Source of the DNA: Planktotalea arctica
Lineage (GTDB): Bacteria; Pseudomonadota; Alphaproteobacteria; Rhodobacterales; Rhodobacteraceae
Direction: 5' to 3'
DNA length: 64,000 nt
NCBI RefSeq assembly: GCF_002105285.1
Contig: NZ_MUHR01000012.1
Location: 1-64,000 of the forward strand
Positions within the stretch are counted from its first letter, which is position 1, and every line of letters begins with the position of its first letter. Shown piece by piece: positions 16,676 through 25,839 of the stretch. The position numbers and the translations under genes were made by a program. The notes beneath the pieces are model-generated. The model had not been told where the DNA came from, made no database searches, and saw only the letters and a program-made list of their open reading frames with translations.

Positions 16676-19600
16676 TGCTGGGCATGCGCGCGCGCTTTTT
16701 GCGCTTCACTTTCAAAGTATCTCTCGCCTGAAAGACGCACATGTTCATCCAGGTCATCTAGCGTCGCTAGAGCATCCTGATAAGCTCCATTGCGTATTTG
16801 CGCCTCTGCGATCCAGGTTTGCGCATAGGGGCGCGCCAGAACCATACCCGAGCCAAGATAGTCCTGAAGGTTCGTTTGCATCAAGGCCAGCGCAGCCGGA
16901 TCACCGGATAAATCGGCGACGCGCGCAAGTTGCAGCTGCGCTTGTGATTGCCATTGAGGAAAGCCCATTTCTTCGGCCCCTTTCAAGGCCTGCTCCGCAT
17001 GATGTTTCGCATCGCTCAATTGATCGAGAAACAGGCATTTGGTCGCGCTGAAGACATGTGCAAAAACCAGGCTCAGGCCGTTGTCATTCGCACGCGCCAT
17101 TTTGAGAGCGTGCTGCGTTGCGCGCGTAGCCTGCGCTTCGAGGCCGAGCAAGGCGTAGATCCAACCGAGGAAGCTATGGCTGGTCAGTCCCAAATCCATG
17201 CCAAAGCGCATCTGAAGCTCGTCTTTGATATCGTCCGAATAGACCTCTAATGCGGCTTCCAGATGGGTGCGGGCTAGCTGTAAATCGCCGCGATAGGCAT
17301 GGCTCACACCCAGCATGTAATGCTCGACCATATTAGCGGCGGGGCTGTTCAGGCGTTCAAATGCGGGCCTCAGCGATGTTACGGTTTCAAGGCACCGGTC
17401 CAGCTTTGCAACCATCAAATCGATGCTCCAATGGCCCCAGCTTGCATTTATCAGTTCGCCGGTATCGCCAAGCTCTGTGCTTAGCCTTTGCGCGTTTATA
17501 TAAAATTCGTTGATATCAACGGTTGGCATGCCTTTGAGCGCGATCATCTGGGCGACGATTTTTCTGTTCAAAGTAAGCTGGGTTCTAAGATGCTTGCTCT
17601 GAAGGGAAAGGCGCTCGGTCATTGCGATGGCCTCACGGTATTCTGAAATCGCTTCTGCGAAGGCGGATACGCGTGCGGCCCGATCCCCTGATCGCTCAAA
17701 GTAGTGCGCGGCCTCGGCGTGCATGCCTGCAGTTCGATAGTGCCGCGCAACTTCGGAAAAGCGCGCCTGATCTACCTCTTCGAGCAAGGTTTGGGCCGCC
17801 GCTGCATGCAGCTTCGAACGCGCCCGTTTCGGAATGGTCGCATAGATCGCTTCGCCGATAAGCGCGTGCCTGAAAATATAGGAAGTTTCGCTTAGCCGGG
17901 TTGTGGCAAAGAGAATGTCGTCATCAACCAAGCGCTCGAACAATGCGCTCTGTGCTTTTGCCGGTTCGAGCATGCGGACCAATTGCGCGTTGGTGAAGCG
18001 GCGTCCGAAAACAGAGGCGTATTGCAACATTTGTATCGCCCCCGGCACCGCATCGACACGCGACAACAAGAACGGCAACAACCGCGCCGGAGTTTCCACC
18101 CAGTCGGCGGACGTGGCGTGTTCCGTTTTTGCTGTGGTGGGCAAGCCCGGCGCTTGCGCCTGTAAACTGTTAAAGACGATCGACTTTGCAAATTCCTCCA
18201 GAACCAGCGGATTGCCCTCGGCGCGCTGCACCACGTCCTCGATCGTCTTGCCGGACACCTGTGCGCTTGCAAGCAACCCTTTCAGCAGCACTTTGGCGTT
18301 GTGCCGGGGCAGGGGGTCTAGCACGATCCGCTGCGCGAGCGGATGTTGCGCGACGTCGGGCGCTTCGTCTTTGCGTGACAACACGAGCGCAAGGACGGGC
18401 ACCGCGCCGAGCGTCTCGATCAGTCGTGTGAGCGCTTCGCAGCTTGTAGGGTCAAACCATTGGATGTCCTCGAAAATCATCAAGCACGGGCGTTTTGCAG
18501 TGCTCGCTTGCGCAGAGAAAATATTCAACGCCGCGTCTTTTGCCGCTTCAGATACATCTTTGTCATCAAGCTCTTGTGGCTCGATTATTTGCAGGAGCGA
18601 TGCAAGATAGGGGGCTGCACCGCCAAGTTCGGGGCTGCGCTGCGCCAGCCAAGCCTCAAGTTCCGCCGCTGTGGCGCTGGGCGATGCAAAGGCACCGTTT
18701 TGCAACATCTGATCAAGGATCGGTGCAAACGTCGAATTACGATCGCTCCGGTTTCCTTGATACATCAGAAGATCAAACCCGAGCGCGACCGCGTGTTCAG
18801 CCACTTCTTGAGCCAACCTTGATTTGCCCTCGCCGGGATTGCCGGAGACGACGGCGACGCTGCCGACACCGGCTTTGGCCTGTGCAAGCAGGCCGAGCAG
18901 TTGATCCAACTGCGCGTCGCGGCCGACGAGGGCGTGTTTGCGCACGGGAAACACGATTTGCCTGTGTGGATCATCGATTTGGTTAGGCCCGGTCAGGACT
19001 GCGATGCTTGGATGGTGATCCAACGCTTGAAACCGGATCACCGGCGACAGCACGCTTTGCGCCTCTGAATCCGCAACGATTGCAGCAAAGGGCGCATAGC
19101 GCGCGATGTTCTCGGCAGATTTGACGACCGCGCCGGAGACTTTGATCATTGTCCCCGTGCCGCTTTGGGTTTCGGAGATCAGGGCTTGCCCGCAAGCCAA
19201 TCCGATTTGAACGCGCGGCGCAGCGGGCGGGCCAGACGAGAGGTGTTCGATAATTTCACGCGCGGCGAATACCGCAGTGTCAGGGTCGGTATCATAGCCG
19301 ATCGGATAGCCGAAACAGGCAACAAAATGATCGCCAAACGCTTGAAGTACAAAACCACTGCGTGCGCTGACCTTCGTTTTGATAAGCGCGATCATGTGCT
19401 CTGATGCGCTTTCAAAGTCCTCAGGATCGTCGATTTGCAGTCCTAGCTCGATGCTTAGAACACTGATGAACCGCCTTTGTTGCACCACAGGTGCCTTGCT
19501 GCTCGCTAGCGTCGATCGATTGATTGACGGGGCTGATACGTGCGAGTGGTTCTCTTCGAAAAGCTGAAGTGTTTCTTGCGAGACCTCTATATCGAGGTGG

Positions 19601-20265
19601 GTTTTCAAAGCGTCCTTGCAATATCCAAGCTGGCGCTGCGCCGCTGTGGTGTCACCGTTTCGCAGATACCCTGCGATCAAAGCACGATGTGCGGGCTCAT
19701 ATGTCGGGTCGATCCGGTAAAGTTGCTGCGAAATTTGCGCGATTGTGGGATGGTCCTGCTCTGCTAAAGCCTGTTGCAACGCGTTTTGTCCAAGCTGCAG
19801 AACCTGCGTTTCGAGGGCTTGGCGCGCCGCGCGAACCCAATCGGAAAAAGGCTGGCTGCGAATTCGGAAAGTGTCAAGAAAGGGTGCGGTATAAAGCGCC
19901 AGAAGCTCTACGGTTGCGGCGGGGGATATGCCCTCTGCGCTTTTGTCGCGCAGTTTCCATATGTCCACGTTCAGGCCGGTTTTTGCGATTTCGATCCGGT
20001 CCCCTTGCGCCACAATGAGGGCAGAGAAGTCTGCGCCAAGCGCTTTGCGCAGCACCGAAATTTCCTGACGTAAACTGGCGCGCGCTTGGTCTTCTGCACT
20101 GTAGGGCCAAAGCAGCGCGGCCAAGGCTTCGCGCGACACCGGCGCACCGCCGCGTTCGACAAGAAATGCCAACAACGCCTCGGACTTGCGCGTCGGAAGT
20201 TGTGCGAACTCTCTATCGGTTCGCGATAGGGTGGGGCCCCCGAAAAGATTGATCGATAGAGCCAT
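16636..20265 (-). CDS. SARP/AfsR-like multidomain transcriptional regulator
   Basis: Protein of 1209 aa with an unusual chain of domains. Residues 1-100 form an OmpR-like winged helix and 100-245 a bacterial transcriptional activation domain (BTAD), the SARP arrangement. Residues about 263-425 resemble a class III adenylate cyclase, but the first metal Asp is replaced by Glu273 (VLSIELG) while Asp312 (FGDHF) remains, so catalysis is doubtful. An AAA/STAND ATPase follows, with Walker A GNPGEGKS at 475-482 and Walker B CLMIFED ending near 600. The last 350 residues are TPR-like helices. It would act as a signal-dependent activator. It is divergent from the transglutaminase gene with tandem repeats between them. 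The ligand and targets are unknown. Confidence 0.85.
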   Translation of the reverse strand: MALSINLFGGPTLSRTDREFAQLPTRKSEALLAFLVERGGAPVSREALAALLWPYSAEDQARASLRQEISVLRKALGADFSALIVAQGDRIEIAKTGLNVDIWKLRDKSAEGISPAATVELLALYTAPFLDTFRIRSQPFSDWVRAARQALETQVLQLGQNALQQALAEQDHPTIAQISQQLYRIDPTYEPAHRALIAGYLRNGDTTAAQRQLGYCKDALKTHLDIEVSQETLQLFEENHSHVSAPSINRSTLASSKAPVVQQRRFISVLSIELGLQIDDPEDFESASEHMIALIKTKVSARSGFVLQAFGDHFVACFGYPIGYDTDPDTAVFAAREIIEHLSSGPPAAPRVQIGLACGQALISETQSGTGTMIKVSGAVVKSAENIARYAPFAAIVADSEAQSVLSPVIRFQALDHHPSIAVLTGPNQIDDPHRQIVFPVRKHALVGRDAQLDQLLGLLAQAKAGVGSVAVVSGNPGEGKSRLAQEVAEHAVALGFDLLMYQGNRSDRNSTFAPILDQMLQNGAFASPSATAAELEAWLAQRSPELGGAAPYLASLLQIIEPQELDDKDVSEAAKDAALNIFSAQASTAKRPCLMIFEDIQWFDPTSCEALTRLIETLGAVPVLALVLSRKDEAPDVAQHPLAQRIVLDPLPRHNAKVLLKGLLASAQVSGKTIEDVVQRAEGNPLVLEEFAKSIVFNSLQAQAPGLPTTAKTEHATSADWVETPARLLPFLLSRVDAVPGAIQMLQYASVFGRRFTNAQLVRMLEPAKAQSALFERLVDDDILFATTRLSETSYIFRHALIGEAIYATIPKRARSKLHAAAAQTLLEEVDQARFSEVARHYRTAGMHAEAAHYFERSGDRAARVSAFAEAISEYREAIAMTERLSLQSKHLRTQLTLNRKIVAQMIALKGMPTVDINEFYINAQRLSTELGDTGELINASWGHWSIDLMVAKLDRCLETVTSLRPAFERLNSPAANMVEHYMLGVSHAYRGDLQLARTHLEAALEVYSDDIKDELQMRFGMDLGLTSHSFLGWIYALLGLEAQATRATQHALKMARANDNGLSLVFAHVFSATKCLFLDQLSDAKHHAEQALKGAEEMGFPQWQSQAQLQLARVADLSGDPAALALMQTNLQDYLGSGMVLARPYAQTWIAEAQIRNGAYQDALATLDDLDEHVRLSGERYFESEAQKARAHAQHHLLLAGPSEPRI

Positions 20266-20324
20266 AATATGGGCAGGTTATCCATGCGAAACCTTTAGGT
20301 AAACTGCATTCGGCGTTGCGTAGG

Positions 20325-20346
20325 GCATTTCTGACGCATTTCTGAC
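20325..20346. repeat. Two 11-bp tandem direct repeats, possible SARP binding site
   Basis: GCATTTCTGAC occurs twice head to tail with an exact 11-bp period. SARP proteins of actinomycetes bind direct repeats spaced by 11 bp just upstream of the -10 box. Here a TACTAT sequence at 20361-20366 could be that box, although it overlaps the ATG annotated for the transglutaminase gene. Confidence 0.55.
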
Positions 20347-20364
20347 GCCGCTTGTTGCGTTACT

Positions 20365-21831
20365 ATGCTAGGTTTGAGCGATATTGAAAAATACATTGGA
20401 AACAAGACATTGAGTGACAAGCACGGATTGTGGATCGGCGGCGAGCGCATTGAAAACACTCTTGGCAATTTTCAATCCGTCTTGAAGTATGCGCTCGTCG
20501 CCCCCGAACTGCAAAGCCGCGAAGCCTTCGCGTCCGATGATATTTCGTGCGTTCTGGGGCTGGTCGGAGATATCGACGTCGAAATCGCGACCGCGATGGT
20601 TGTGGACACCGCGCTCCATGAATTTGACGACCCCGGCGCATTGTTTGACAATATTGCGCTGCGCAAAGGCGTGATAAATGCGATGCGCGCGATCTGCGCC
20701 GGAGAAATCGACGCTGATTATGTCGAAGCTACGGTCGGCGTGCCGCCCACGCTTGGCTATCTGCGCAATCTGGAAGTTTTGTTTACCCCCGGCGCGCAAA
20801 GCGGCAAAGGTGTGCTGACGCAGCAGGCACCGTTCAATGCGCTGAGCGCGTCATGGGATCACGTTCCCGACACGAGGTCATGGTCGGGCTTCACGTTCAT
20901 GCAAAAAACCGGCGTCGCGCTTTCTAAAGCGTTGCAAGACATTACTCCGTTTCGCGGCGAATGCGCTGGTGCGTTGGAACTGGCGGTATTGCTGGGTTGC
21001 CTGAACGGCAATGGAGCTGAAAAACTGGATGCTTTGGCGGACTGTTATGGCCCCGCTTTTATCGGTGCCTGGAGCATGGACGGAATCAAGGCGAAATCAA
21101 AGGTCCAGACCTTGGCGCGCCGTTTTCTGAGCGATGTGCATGACGTGCCGCAAGAGTATGCACGTGGATCAATCATCGCGGTGCCTGGCGACTATCTATA
21201 TTTCCAGAACAAGGATGACTACCCGAACCGTGCACCCGGCGGCGGCTGGCGCGGTGAAAATTGTATTTATATGGGGCAGGATTGGCTCGGTGGACCGCAC
21301 TATAGCGGGCTTGGCCTTGGTTGGAAAACGGAGTTTGCGCTCAGAATGTTCTTGGGCAATGCGTATTTTACCGATGCGAATGGGGCTTATCTGAGCGAAC
21401 TTCGCAGCAAAGGCCACAGTGACATTATACCGGCCATCGTCGAAGATCCGATCCAGCAAGTCCGTTTTACAGCGCGCGCCATTATGCGTTGCCCGGAACC
21501 GAGCAGCGGCCCTGCGCCCGAAATGCGCCTGCCTGATGGGCAGGCCCCTAAGATCGACGAGGCAGCGATCCGCGCGCAGATCGATAGTCTTGGCTTTAAG
21601 GCGCACGGCGCGGACACTTATGAGTTGGTGCGGATCAAGCTGCACCGCCTGATGGACGCATTGGGCGTCGGTGACCATCAATTGCGCCAAGCCCCGAGTG
21701 TCGGCCTGACGGGCGCGGCACTTTCACTTTCTCTTGGTCTATGGACGTTTCGTATCGAGCCATTGGACCCCGTAATCCGGCACCTTTCGACAGATGACAT
21801 CGTGCGCGTACATGCGCGCTATGAGCCCTGA
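20365..21831 (+). CDS. Tgl-like protein-glutamine gamma-glutamyltransferase
   Basis: Protein of 488 aa. Residues about 190-325 resemble the Bacillus spore transglutaminase Tgl: FRGECAGALELA matches the nucleophile region (Cys200 for Cys116 of Tgl), and PGDYLYFQNKDDYP...GWRGEN followed by a GLGLG turn matches the second catalytic block (Glu298 for Glu187). Tgl forms glutamyl-lysine crosslinks. The N-terminal 190 residues and the C-terminal 160 residues are extra and unrecognised. No signal peptide is seen, so it should act in the cytoplasm. The ATG at 20365 lacks a ribosome site and overlaps a TACTAT box; a TTG at 20410 with GGA upstream is an alternative start. A strong terminator follows. 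The match was recalled from the family sequence and not computed. Confidence 0.7.
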   Translation: MLGLSDIEKYIGNKTLSDKHGLWIGGERIENTLGNFQSVLKYALVAPELQSREAFASDDISCVLGLVGDIDVEIATAMVVDTALHEFDDPGALFDNIALRKGVINAMRAICAGEIDADYVEATVGVPPTLGYLRNLEVLFTPGAQSGKGVLTQQAPFNALSASWDHVPDTRSWSGFTFMQKTGVALSKALQDITPFRGECAGALELAVLLGCLNGNGAEKLDALADCYGPAFIGAWSMDGIKAKSKVQTLARRFLSDVHDVPQEYARGSIIAVPGDYLYFQNKDDYPNRAPGGGWRGENCIYMGQDWLGGPHYSGLGLGWKTEFALRMFLGNAYFTDANGAYLSELRSKGHSDIIPAIVEDPIQQVRFTARAIMRCPEPSSGPAPEMRLPDGQAPKIDEAAIRAQIDSLGFKAHGADTYELVRIKLHRLMDALGVGDHQLRQAPSVGLTGAALSLSLGLWTFRIEPLDPVIRHLSTDDIVRVHARYEP

Positions 21832-21882
21832 CGAAAATTCGGACATTCGTTCCCGTAGGCCTTACCTCTTCTGGGATAACTT

Positions 21883-21913
21883 GGCGGCCACTTTTGTGGT
21901 CGCCTCTTTTTTT
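21883..21913 (+). terminator. Rho-independent terminator after the transglutaminase gene
   Basis: A 9-bp stem (GGCGGCCAC with GTGGTCGCC, one G-U pair), TTTT loop and a following run of T residues at 21905-21913. It lies 52 bases after the stop. Confidence 0.85.
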
Positions 21914-22087
21914 GCGCAAAACTTTGATGGAGCAGGTGCGCGATCCGTCAAATTCGCATTTGACGTTTTATTGACGCTTTCCCCTCGGGTTCTGGCCTGA
22001 AATCTTATGCTCAGCTTACGCAGGCTTGCGAATGTGAGGACATGAAGAGCGAAACGAATTCGCATCCAATCCCGCAGGAGCAAAATC

Positions 22088-22315
22088 ATGCAGCACCACG
22101 TTCAAATCATCGCCCCGATCGCACAATTGCCGCGCACGAATAGCGGTCGCACCCCGCTTTGGCAGCGCGTGCTACGCCGCTGCGCTCGGTTTGAAGATAA
22201 ACTTCGCCATGCTCGCCATTTGCGCAATCTGTCGGTCGAGCAGAAGCTGGACATGGGTCTGCTGCGCTGCAAATTCGGTCATGCCCAAACCTGCACCATG
22301 CAGCAACTTTGGTGA
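22088..22315 (+). CDS. Small basic protein, DUF1127-like
   Basis: Protein of 75 aa with AGGAG at 22076-22080, seven bases before the ATG. The second half, LRHARHLRNLSVEQKLDMGL, resembles the short Arg-rich DUF1127 (YjiS-like) proteins, whose core is an Arg-rich helix followed by LS-x-L-x-DIGL. Members of that family in alphaproteobacteria are linked to RNA turnover and to phosphate and stress responses. The match is weak and the last 20 residues (with three cysteines or nearby) are unusual. It may be cotranscribed with the next gene. Confidence 0.5.
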   Translation: MQHHVQIIAPIAQLPRTNSGRTPLWQRVLRRCARFEDKLRHARHLRNLSVEQKLDMGLLRCKFGHAQTCTMQQLW

Positions 22316-22383
22316 CCAAGCCTCGCCCGTCCACCAGAACACGTTCCATTTTATCAATATTTTTCAAACACGAAGGTAGTCCA

Positions 22384-22680
22384 ATGACACATTTTCAAGC
22401 CACCCTTACCCTTTGCGCAATTCTTGCAGGCACTACCGCATTTGCGGCGCAGGCCCCGAGTGTTGCAGCGCAAGTTTACAGCGGCGAAATGCCAAGCCGG
22501 TATTACGACGAATTGAACGCAAAACTGATTGCAGCAGGCTATAGTCAAGTTCATGTGCTTGATGCTGAAAGCCATAAGCTCTGGGCGCGCCACCCCAATG
22601 GTGGGATCGTCCACCTGATCGCGCACCCCAGCGAGCGCAGGATTGTCAGTGAAACCTTCACGCACCCCGCCGAGCGCTAG
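22384..22680 (+). CDS. Small secreted protein, PepSY-like
   Basis: Protein of 98 aa starting at 22384 with AAGG upstream. The first 23 residues form a Sec signal peptide ending TTAFAAQA. The mature part has one domain with the pattern L-x-A-x-GY-x-x-VHVLDAES...NG-x-IVHL-x-x-x-x-x-x-x-RIV, which recalls PepSY-type periplasmic domains. I do not recognise a specific family. A hairpin terminator follows at 22716-22741. Confidence 0.6.
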   Translation: MTHFQATLTLCAILAGTTAFAAQAPSVAAQVYSGEMPSRYYDELNAKLIAAGYSQVHVLDAESHKLWARHPNGGIVHLIAHPSERRIVSETFTHPAER

Positions 22681-22715
22681 GCCGCTTCAAGAAAGTTTGG
22701 TGCAAAGACGTTGGG

Positions 22716-22741
22716 AGGCGGGGAAAGTTTCCTCGCCTTTT
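22716..22741 (+). terminator. Rho-independent terminator after the small secreted protein gene
   Basis: A 9-bp stem (AGGCGGGGA with TCCTCGCCT, one G-U pair), five-base loop and four T residues. The rest of 22681-22957 holds no gene that I can support. Confidence 0.6.
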
Positions 22742-22957
22742 GCGCGGCTCGCCTTGGTCATCCTGCTCAAGTGGGCTTGGTACTTTGCTTTGTACCAACG
22801 AACCGGGGCCTTGGTGCAAAAAAGGATAATGCGATCCGCGTTATCACCTCGAGCAGAGCCGATTACGCAGATCAAAAAAATGCGTATCTGAAGCAGTGCA
22901 ATTGGAGATCAGGAATGATTATGTGAGCGTGAAACGCGCAGCGGAGGTATATGGCGT

Positions 22958-24043
22958 ATGACACGGATTGAAAGGTTGCGCGCAGTGATGCGTGAGCAGA
23001 GCGTTGACTTAGTCGCACTTGGTGCGGGCGCGCATTTGGCATGGCTTACCGGACTGCGCCCCCATGCGGACGAGCGGCCATTGCTGCTTTGCATTACACA
23101 AAGCTACGCGGGTTTCTTGATGCCTGCACTGGAAGTGGACAGCGCGCGCCAGCACACGGATTTGCCGTTTCATTCCTGGGGCGATGATGTGGGGCCGGAT
23201 GCTGCGTTCGCCGAACTCTTGAGCGTTTCTGGCGGCATTGGCGCGCAAAGCATCGTGCTTGACGAGACCATGCGCGCGGATTTTGCAGCGCTCGTGCAAG
23301 GTGCCTTGCCGGATGCGGCGCGCCAGTTTACCGCGACCACAGTGGGCGCGCTGCGCATGTCCAAGGATGCCGATGAATACGCGATCCTGAAGCGCAATGC
23401 GCTTAGCGCCGATACTGCGATGCGCGCGGCTTGGGCTGCGATGAAAGTCGGCATGACAGAGAACGACGTGGCCGATGTCGTGCGTGCGTCCTTCAAGGAA
23501 CAAGGCGCGACGCCGTTATTTTATATTGTTGGCGCAGGTGGCAACGGCGCGTTTCCGCATCATCAAACGGGCGGAACGGTTCTCAAACCGGGCGATGCGG
23601 TGGTTATGGATATTGGCGGCGCCATGAATGGCTATTCCAGCGATATGACCCGCATGGCCGTCATGGGCGATGCGCCTGAGGGCTACCGCGAGGTGCATGA
23701 TATCGTCGAGCGTGCAGTGCAGGCCGCGATGGAGGCTGCGCGCCCGGGTGTGCGTGCGCATGTTGTCGATGATGCCGCGCGCGCGGTGATCAGCGATGCG
23801 GGCTATGGTGCCTATTTCGTGCACCGCACGGGGCATGGTATGGGCATCGAAGTGCATGAAACGCCCTATATCACTGCCGCCTCGCAAACGGTGCTGGAAG
23901 AGGGAATGGTCTTTTCCATCGAGCCGGGAATTTATCTGCCCGGGCGCTTTGGCATTCGCCTTGAGGATATTGTAATCCTGCGCGGGGACGGCCCTGAAAT
24001 CCTGTCAGAGTTGCCGCGCGATCTTCGTGTGATCCACGGCTGA
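22958..24043 (+). CDS. M24-family metallopeptidase (Xaa-Pro aminopeptidase-like)
   Basis: Protein of 361 aa with the creatinase/prolidase N-terminal domain (about 1-125) and the pita-bread catalytic domain. All five metal ligands of the M24 family can be read: Asp218 (VVMDIGG), Asp229 (SSDMTR), His293 (HRTGHGMG), Glu322 (SIEPGIY) and Glu336 (RLEDIV). Likely role: cleavage of dipeptides or small amide bonds next to proline in the cytoplasm. GGAGG at about 22942-22946 precedes the ATG. It lies on the same strand as the ThDP enzyme, 143 bases ahead. DMSP lyase DddP belongs to the same fold but is longer. Confidence 0.85.
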   Translation: MTRIERLRAVMREQSVDLVALGAGAHLAWLTGLRPHADERPLLLCITQSYAGFLMPALEVDSARQHTDLPFHSWGDDVGPDAAFAELLSVSGGIGAQSIVLDETMRADFAALVQGALPDAARQFTATTVGALRMSKDADEYAILKRNALSADTAMRAAWAAMKVGMTENDVADVVRASFKEQGATPLFYIVGAGGNGAFPHHQTGGTVLKPGDAVVMDIGGAMNGYSSDMTRMAVMGDAPEGYREVHDIVERAVQAAMEAARPGVRAHVVDDAARAVISDAGYGAYFVHRTGHGMGIEVHETPYITAASQTVLEEGMVFSIEPGIYLPGRFGIRLEDIVILRGDGPEILSELPRDLRVIHG

Positions 24044-24186
24044 TCAATTCACAGTAGATGTGTTGGTGGCGGGGCTTGGCGGCGCTTGATTTACCGGATT
24101 TACCTCGCTTCAAAGATATGTTCACTGGAACTGATGAAATTGTAACAAGCCCGGGCCGGGCTCTTTAAAACATGTCTGGACCGGAA

Positions 24187-25839
24187 ATGAGCACAGCACA
24201 AACCACCCGCCGCGCTGCAGATCATATTGTCGATCTTCTTATCGCGCAGGGCAGCACCCATGTGTTTGGCGTGCCGGGGGAAAGCTATTTGCCCGTGCTC
24301 GACGCGCTGCACGGTCGAGACAAGGAAATCCGATTTATCACCTGCCGCCAAGAGGGCGGGGCAGCCATGGCAGCAGAAGCGCACGGCAAGCTGACGGGGC
24401 GCCCCGGCATCTGCATGGTCACGCGCGGCCCGGGCGCCACCAACGCGAGCGCGGGCCTGCATGTGGCTTATCAGGACAGCACGCCGATGATTATGTTCAT
24501 CGGCCAAGTCGCGCGCGACATGATGGAGCGCGAGGCGTTTCAGGAACTCGATTACCGCCGCATGTTCGGGCAGGTCGCTAAATGGATTGGCGAGATCGAC
24601 GATCCTTCGCGCATTCAGGAGTTCGTCACGCGCGCCTATCGCACAGCTTTGTCCGGACGCCCCGGCCCCGTGGTTTTGGTGCTGCCAGAGGATATGCTTT
24701 ATGACGAGATCACCGTGCCTGCCGCCCCGCGCGCGGGGAGCGCGCCGCGCTATCAACCCAGCCCCGATACGATGGAGCAGCTGCGCGAGCGCCTCGCGCA
24801 GGCAAAGCGTCCCTTGATCATGATTGGCGGGGGGGGATGGACTGACAAGGGCATCGCCGCCCTAGCAAAACTTGCCGAAACGCAGGGCATCCCCGTCACC
24901 GTTTCAATGCGCGCGCAGGGCCTTATCGACAACGATCATCCCAATTACGTGGGCCATTTCAGTGTCGGCCCCACGCCTTATCTCAAAGAGGCGCTCGACG
25001 GCTCAGACCTGCTCATCGCCATTGGACCGCGCCTTGGCGAGATGACGACGCAGGGCTATCAATGGCTGAAACCTCCCGTCGCGCATATCCCCTTGGTGCA
25101 TGTGTTCCCGCAACCCGAAGAGCTTGGCCGCGTCTACGAGCCAGAGATCGCGCTCGCCTCCGATATGGAGAGTTTCTGCTGCGCTGTCGCCGCTTGGGAG
25201 CCTGTTGCGCAGGACCGCTTTATTGCGCGCACCGCAGATTTGCGCGGCGAGTTCGAGACCTATATCTCCCCAAGTGCGGTTCCCGATGATCCGCTTGCTC
25301 CCATGTTCGCCCACCTCAATGACGTGCTGCCAAGCGATGCGATCCTGTGCAATGGTGCGGGCAATTACGCAGGCTGGCTGCACCGTTTTTATCGCTATCG
25401 TAGCGCAGGATCGCAGCTTGCCCCCACCTCCGGCTCTATGGGATATGGCCTGCCTGCTGCCGTTAGTGCGGCGGTCACTAAGCCCGAGCGCGAGGTCTAT
25501 GCCTTTGCAGGGGATGGCTGTTTTATGATGACCTGCCAAGAACTTGCCACTGCCGCGCACCATGATCTCCGCCTCACGGTGATCGTCGTGAACAACGCGC
25601 GCTACGGCACCATCCGCGTGCATCAAGAACGCGAATTTCCGGGGCGAGTGTCGGGCACTGATATGATCAACCCCGATTTCTGCGATTTCGCGCGCTCCTT
25701 CGGCGCACATGCGGCTTGTGTCGATGAAATTGATGGTTTCAAATCCGCCCTTGCGAGCGCCCGAGCGCGCGGCGGCATCAACCTGATCGAAATCACGCAA
25801 GACCCGAACCTGCTCGCCCCCGGTAAATGGCTAGCTTAG
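24187..25839 (+). CDS. ThDP-dependent enzyme, acetolactate synthase-like
   Basis: Protein of about 550 aa with the three domains of the acetohydroxyacid synthase/benzoylformate decarboxylase family. Glu56 (CRQEGGAAMA) is the ThDP-activating glutamate, GPGATN follows, and the cofactor motif GDGCFMMTCQELATAAHHD...VVNN lies near residue 450. The start at 24187 has TCTGGA upstream; an ATG at 24172 would add five residues. It ends nine bases inside the convergent methyltransferase gene. No small regulatory subunit gene is nearby, so this is a catabolic paralogue and not the biosynthetic IlvB. The substrate is unknown. Confidence 0.85.
   Translation: MSTAQTTRRAADHIVDLLIAQGSTHVFGVPGESYLPVLDALHGRDKEIRFITCRQEGGAAMAAEAHGKLTGRPGICMVTRGPGATNASAGLHVAYQDSTPMIMFIGQVARDMMEREAFQELDYRRMFGQVAKWIGEIDDPSRIQEFVTRAYRTALSGRPGPVVLVLPEDMLYDEITVPAAPRAGSAPRYQPSPDTMEQLRERLAQAKRPLIMIGGGGWTDKGIAALAKLAETQGIPVTVSMRAQGLIDNDHPNYVGHFSVGPTPYLKEALDGSDLLIAIGPRLGEMTTQGYQWLKPPVAHIPLVHVFPQPEELGRVYEPEIALASDMESFCCAVAAWEPVAQDRFIARTADLRGEFETYISPSAVPDDPLAPMFAHLNDVLPSDAILCNGAGNYAGWLHRFYRYRSAGSQLAPTSGSMGYGLPAAVSAAVTKPEREVYAFAGDGCFMMTCQELATAAHHDLRLTVIVVNNARYGTIRVHQEREFPGRVSGTDMINPDFCDFARSFGAHAACVDEIDGFKSALASARARGGINLIEITQDPNLLAPGKWLA

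Noticed and set aside
22681-22957. Short frames between the secreted-protein gene and the M24 peptidase gene
   Set aside because: They overlap a terminator hairpin and have no ribosome sites or recognisable sequence.
22958-24043. M24 protein as DMSP lyase DddP
   Set aside because: At 361 aa it is too short for DddP (about 450 aa), and the metal ligands and N-terminal domain are those of ordinary Xaa-Pro peptidases.
24187-25839. ThDP enzyme as sulfoacetaldehyde acetyltransferase (Xsc), which would complete the sulfonate pathway
   Set aside because: The sequence reads as acetolactate synthase/benzoylformate decarboxylase-like, and it is not linked to the sulfonate operon.
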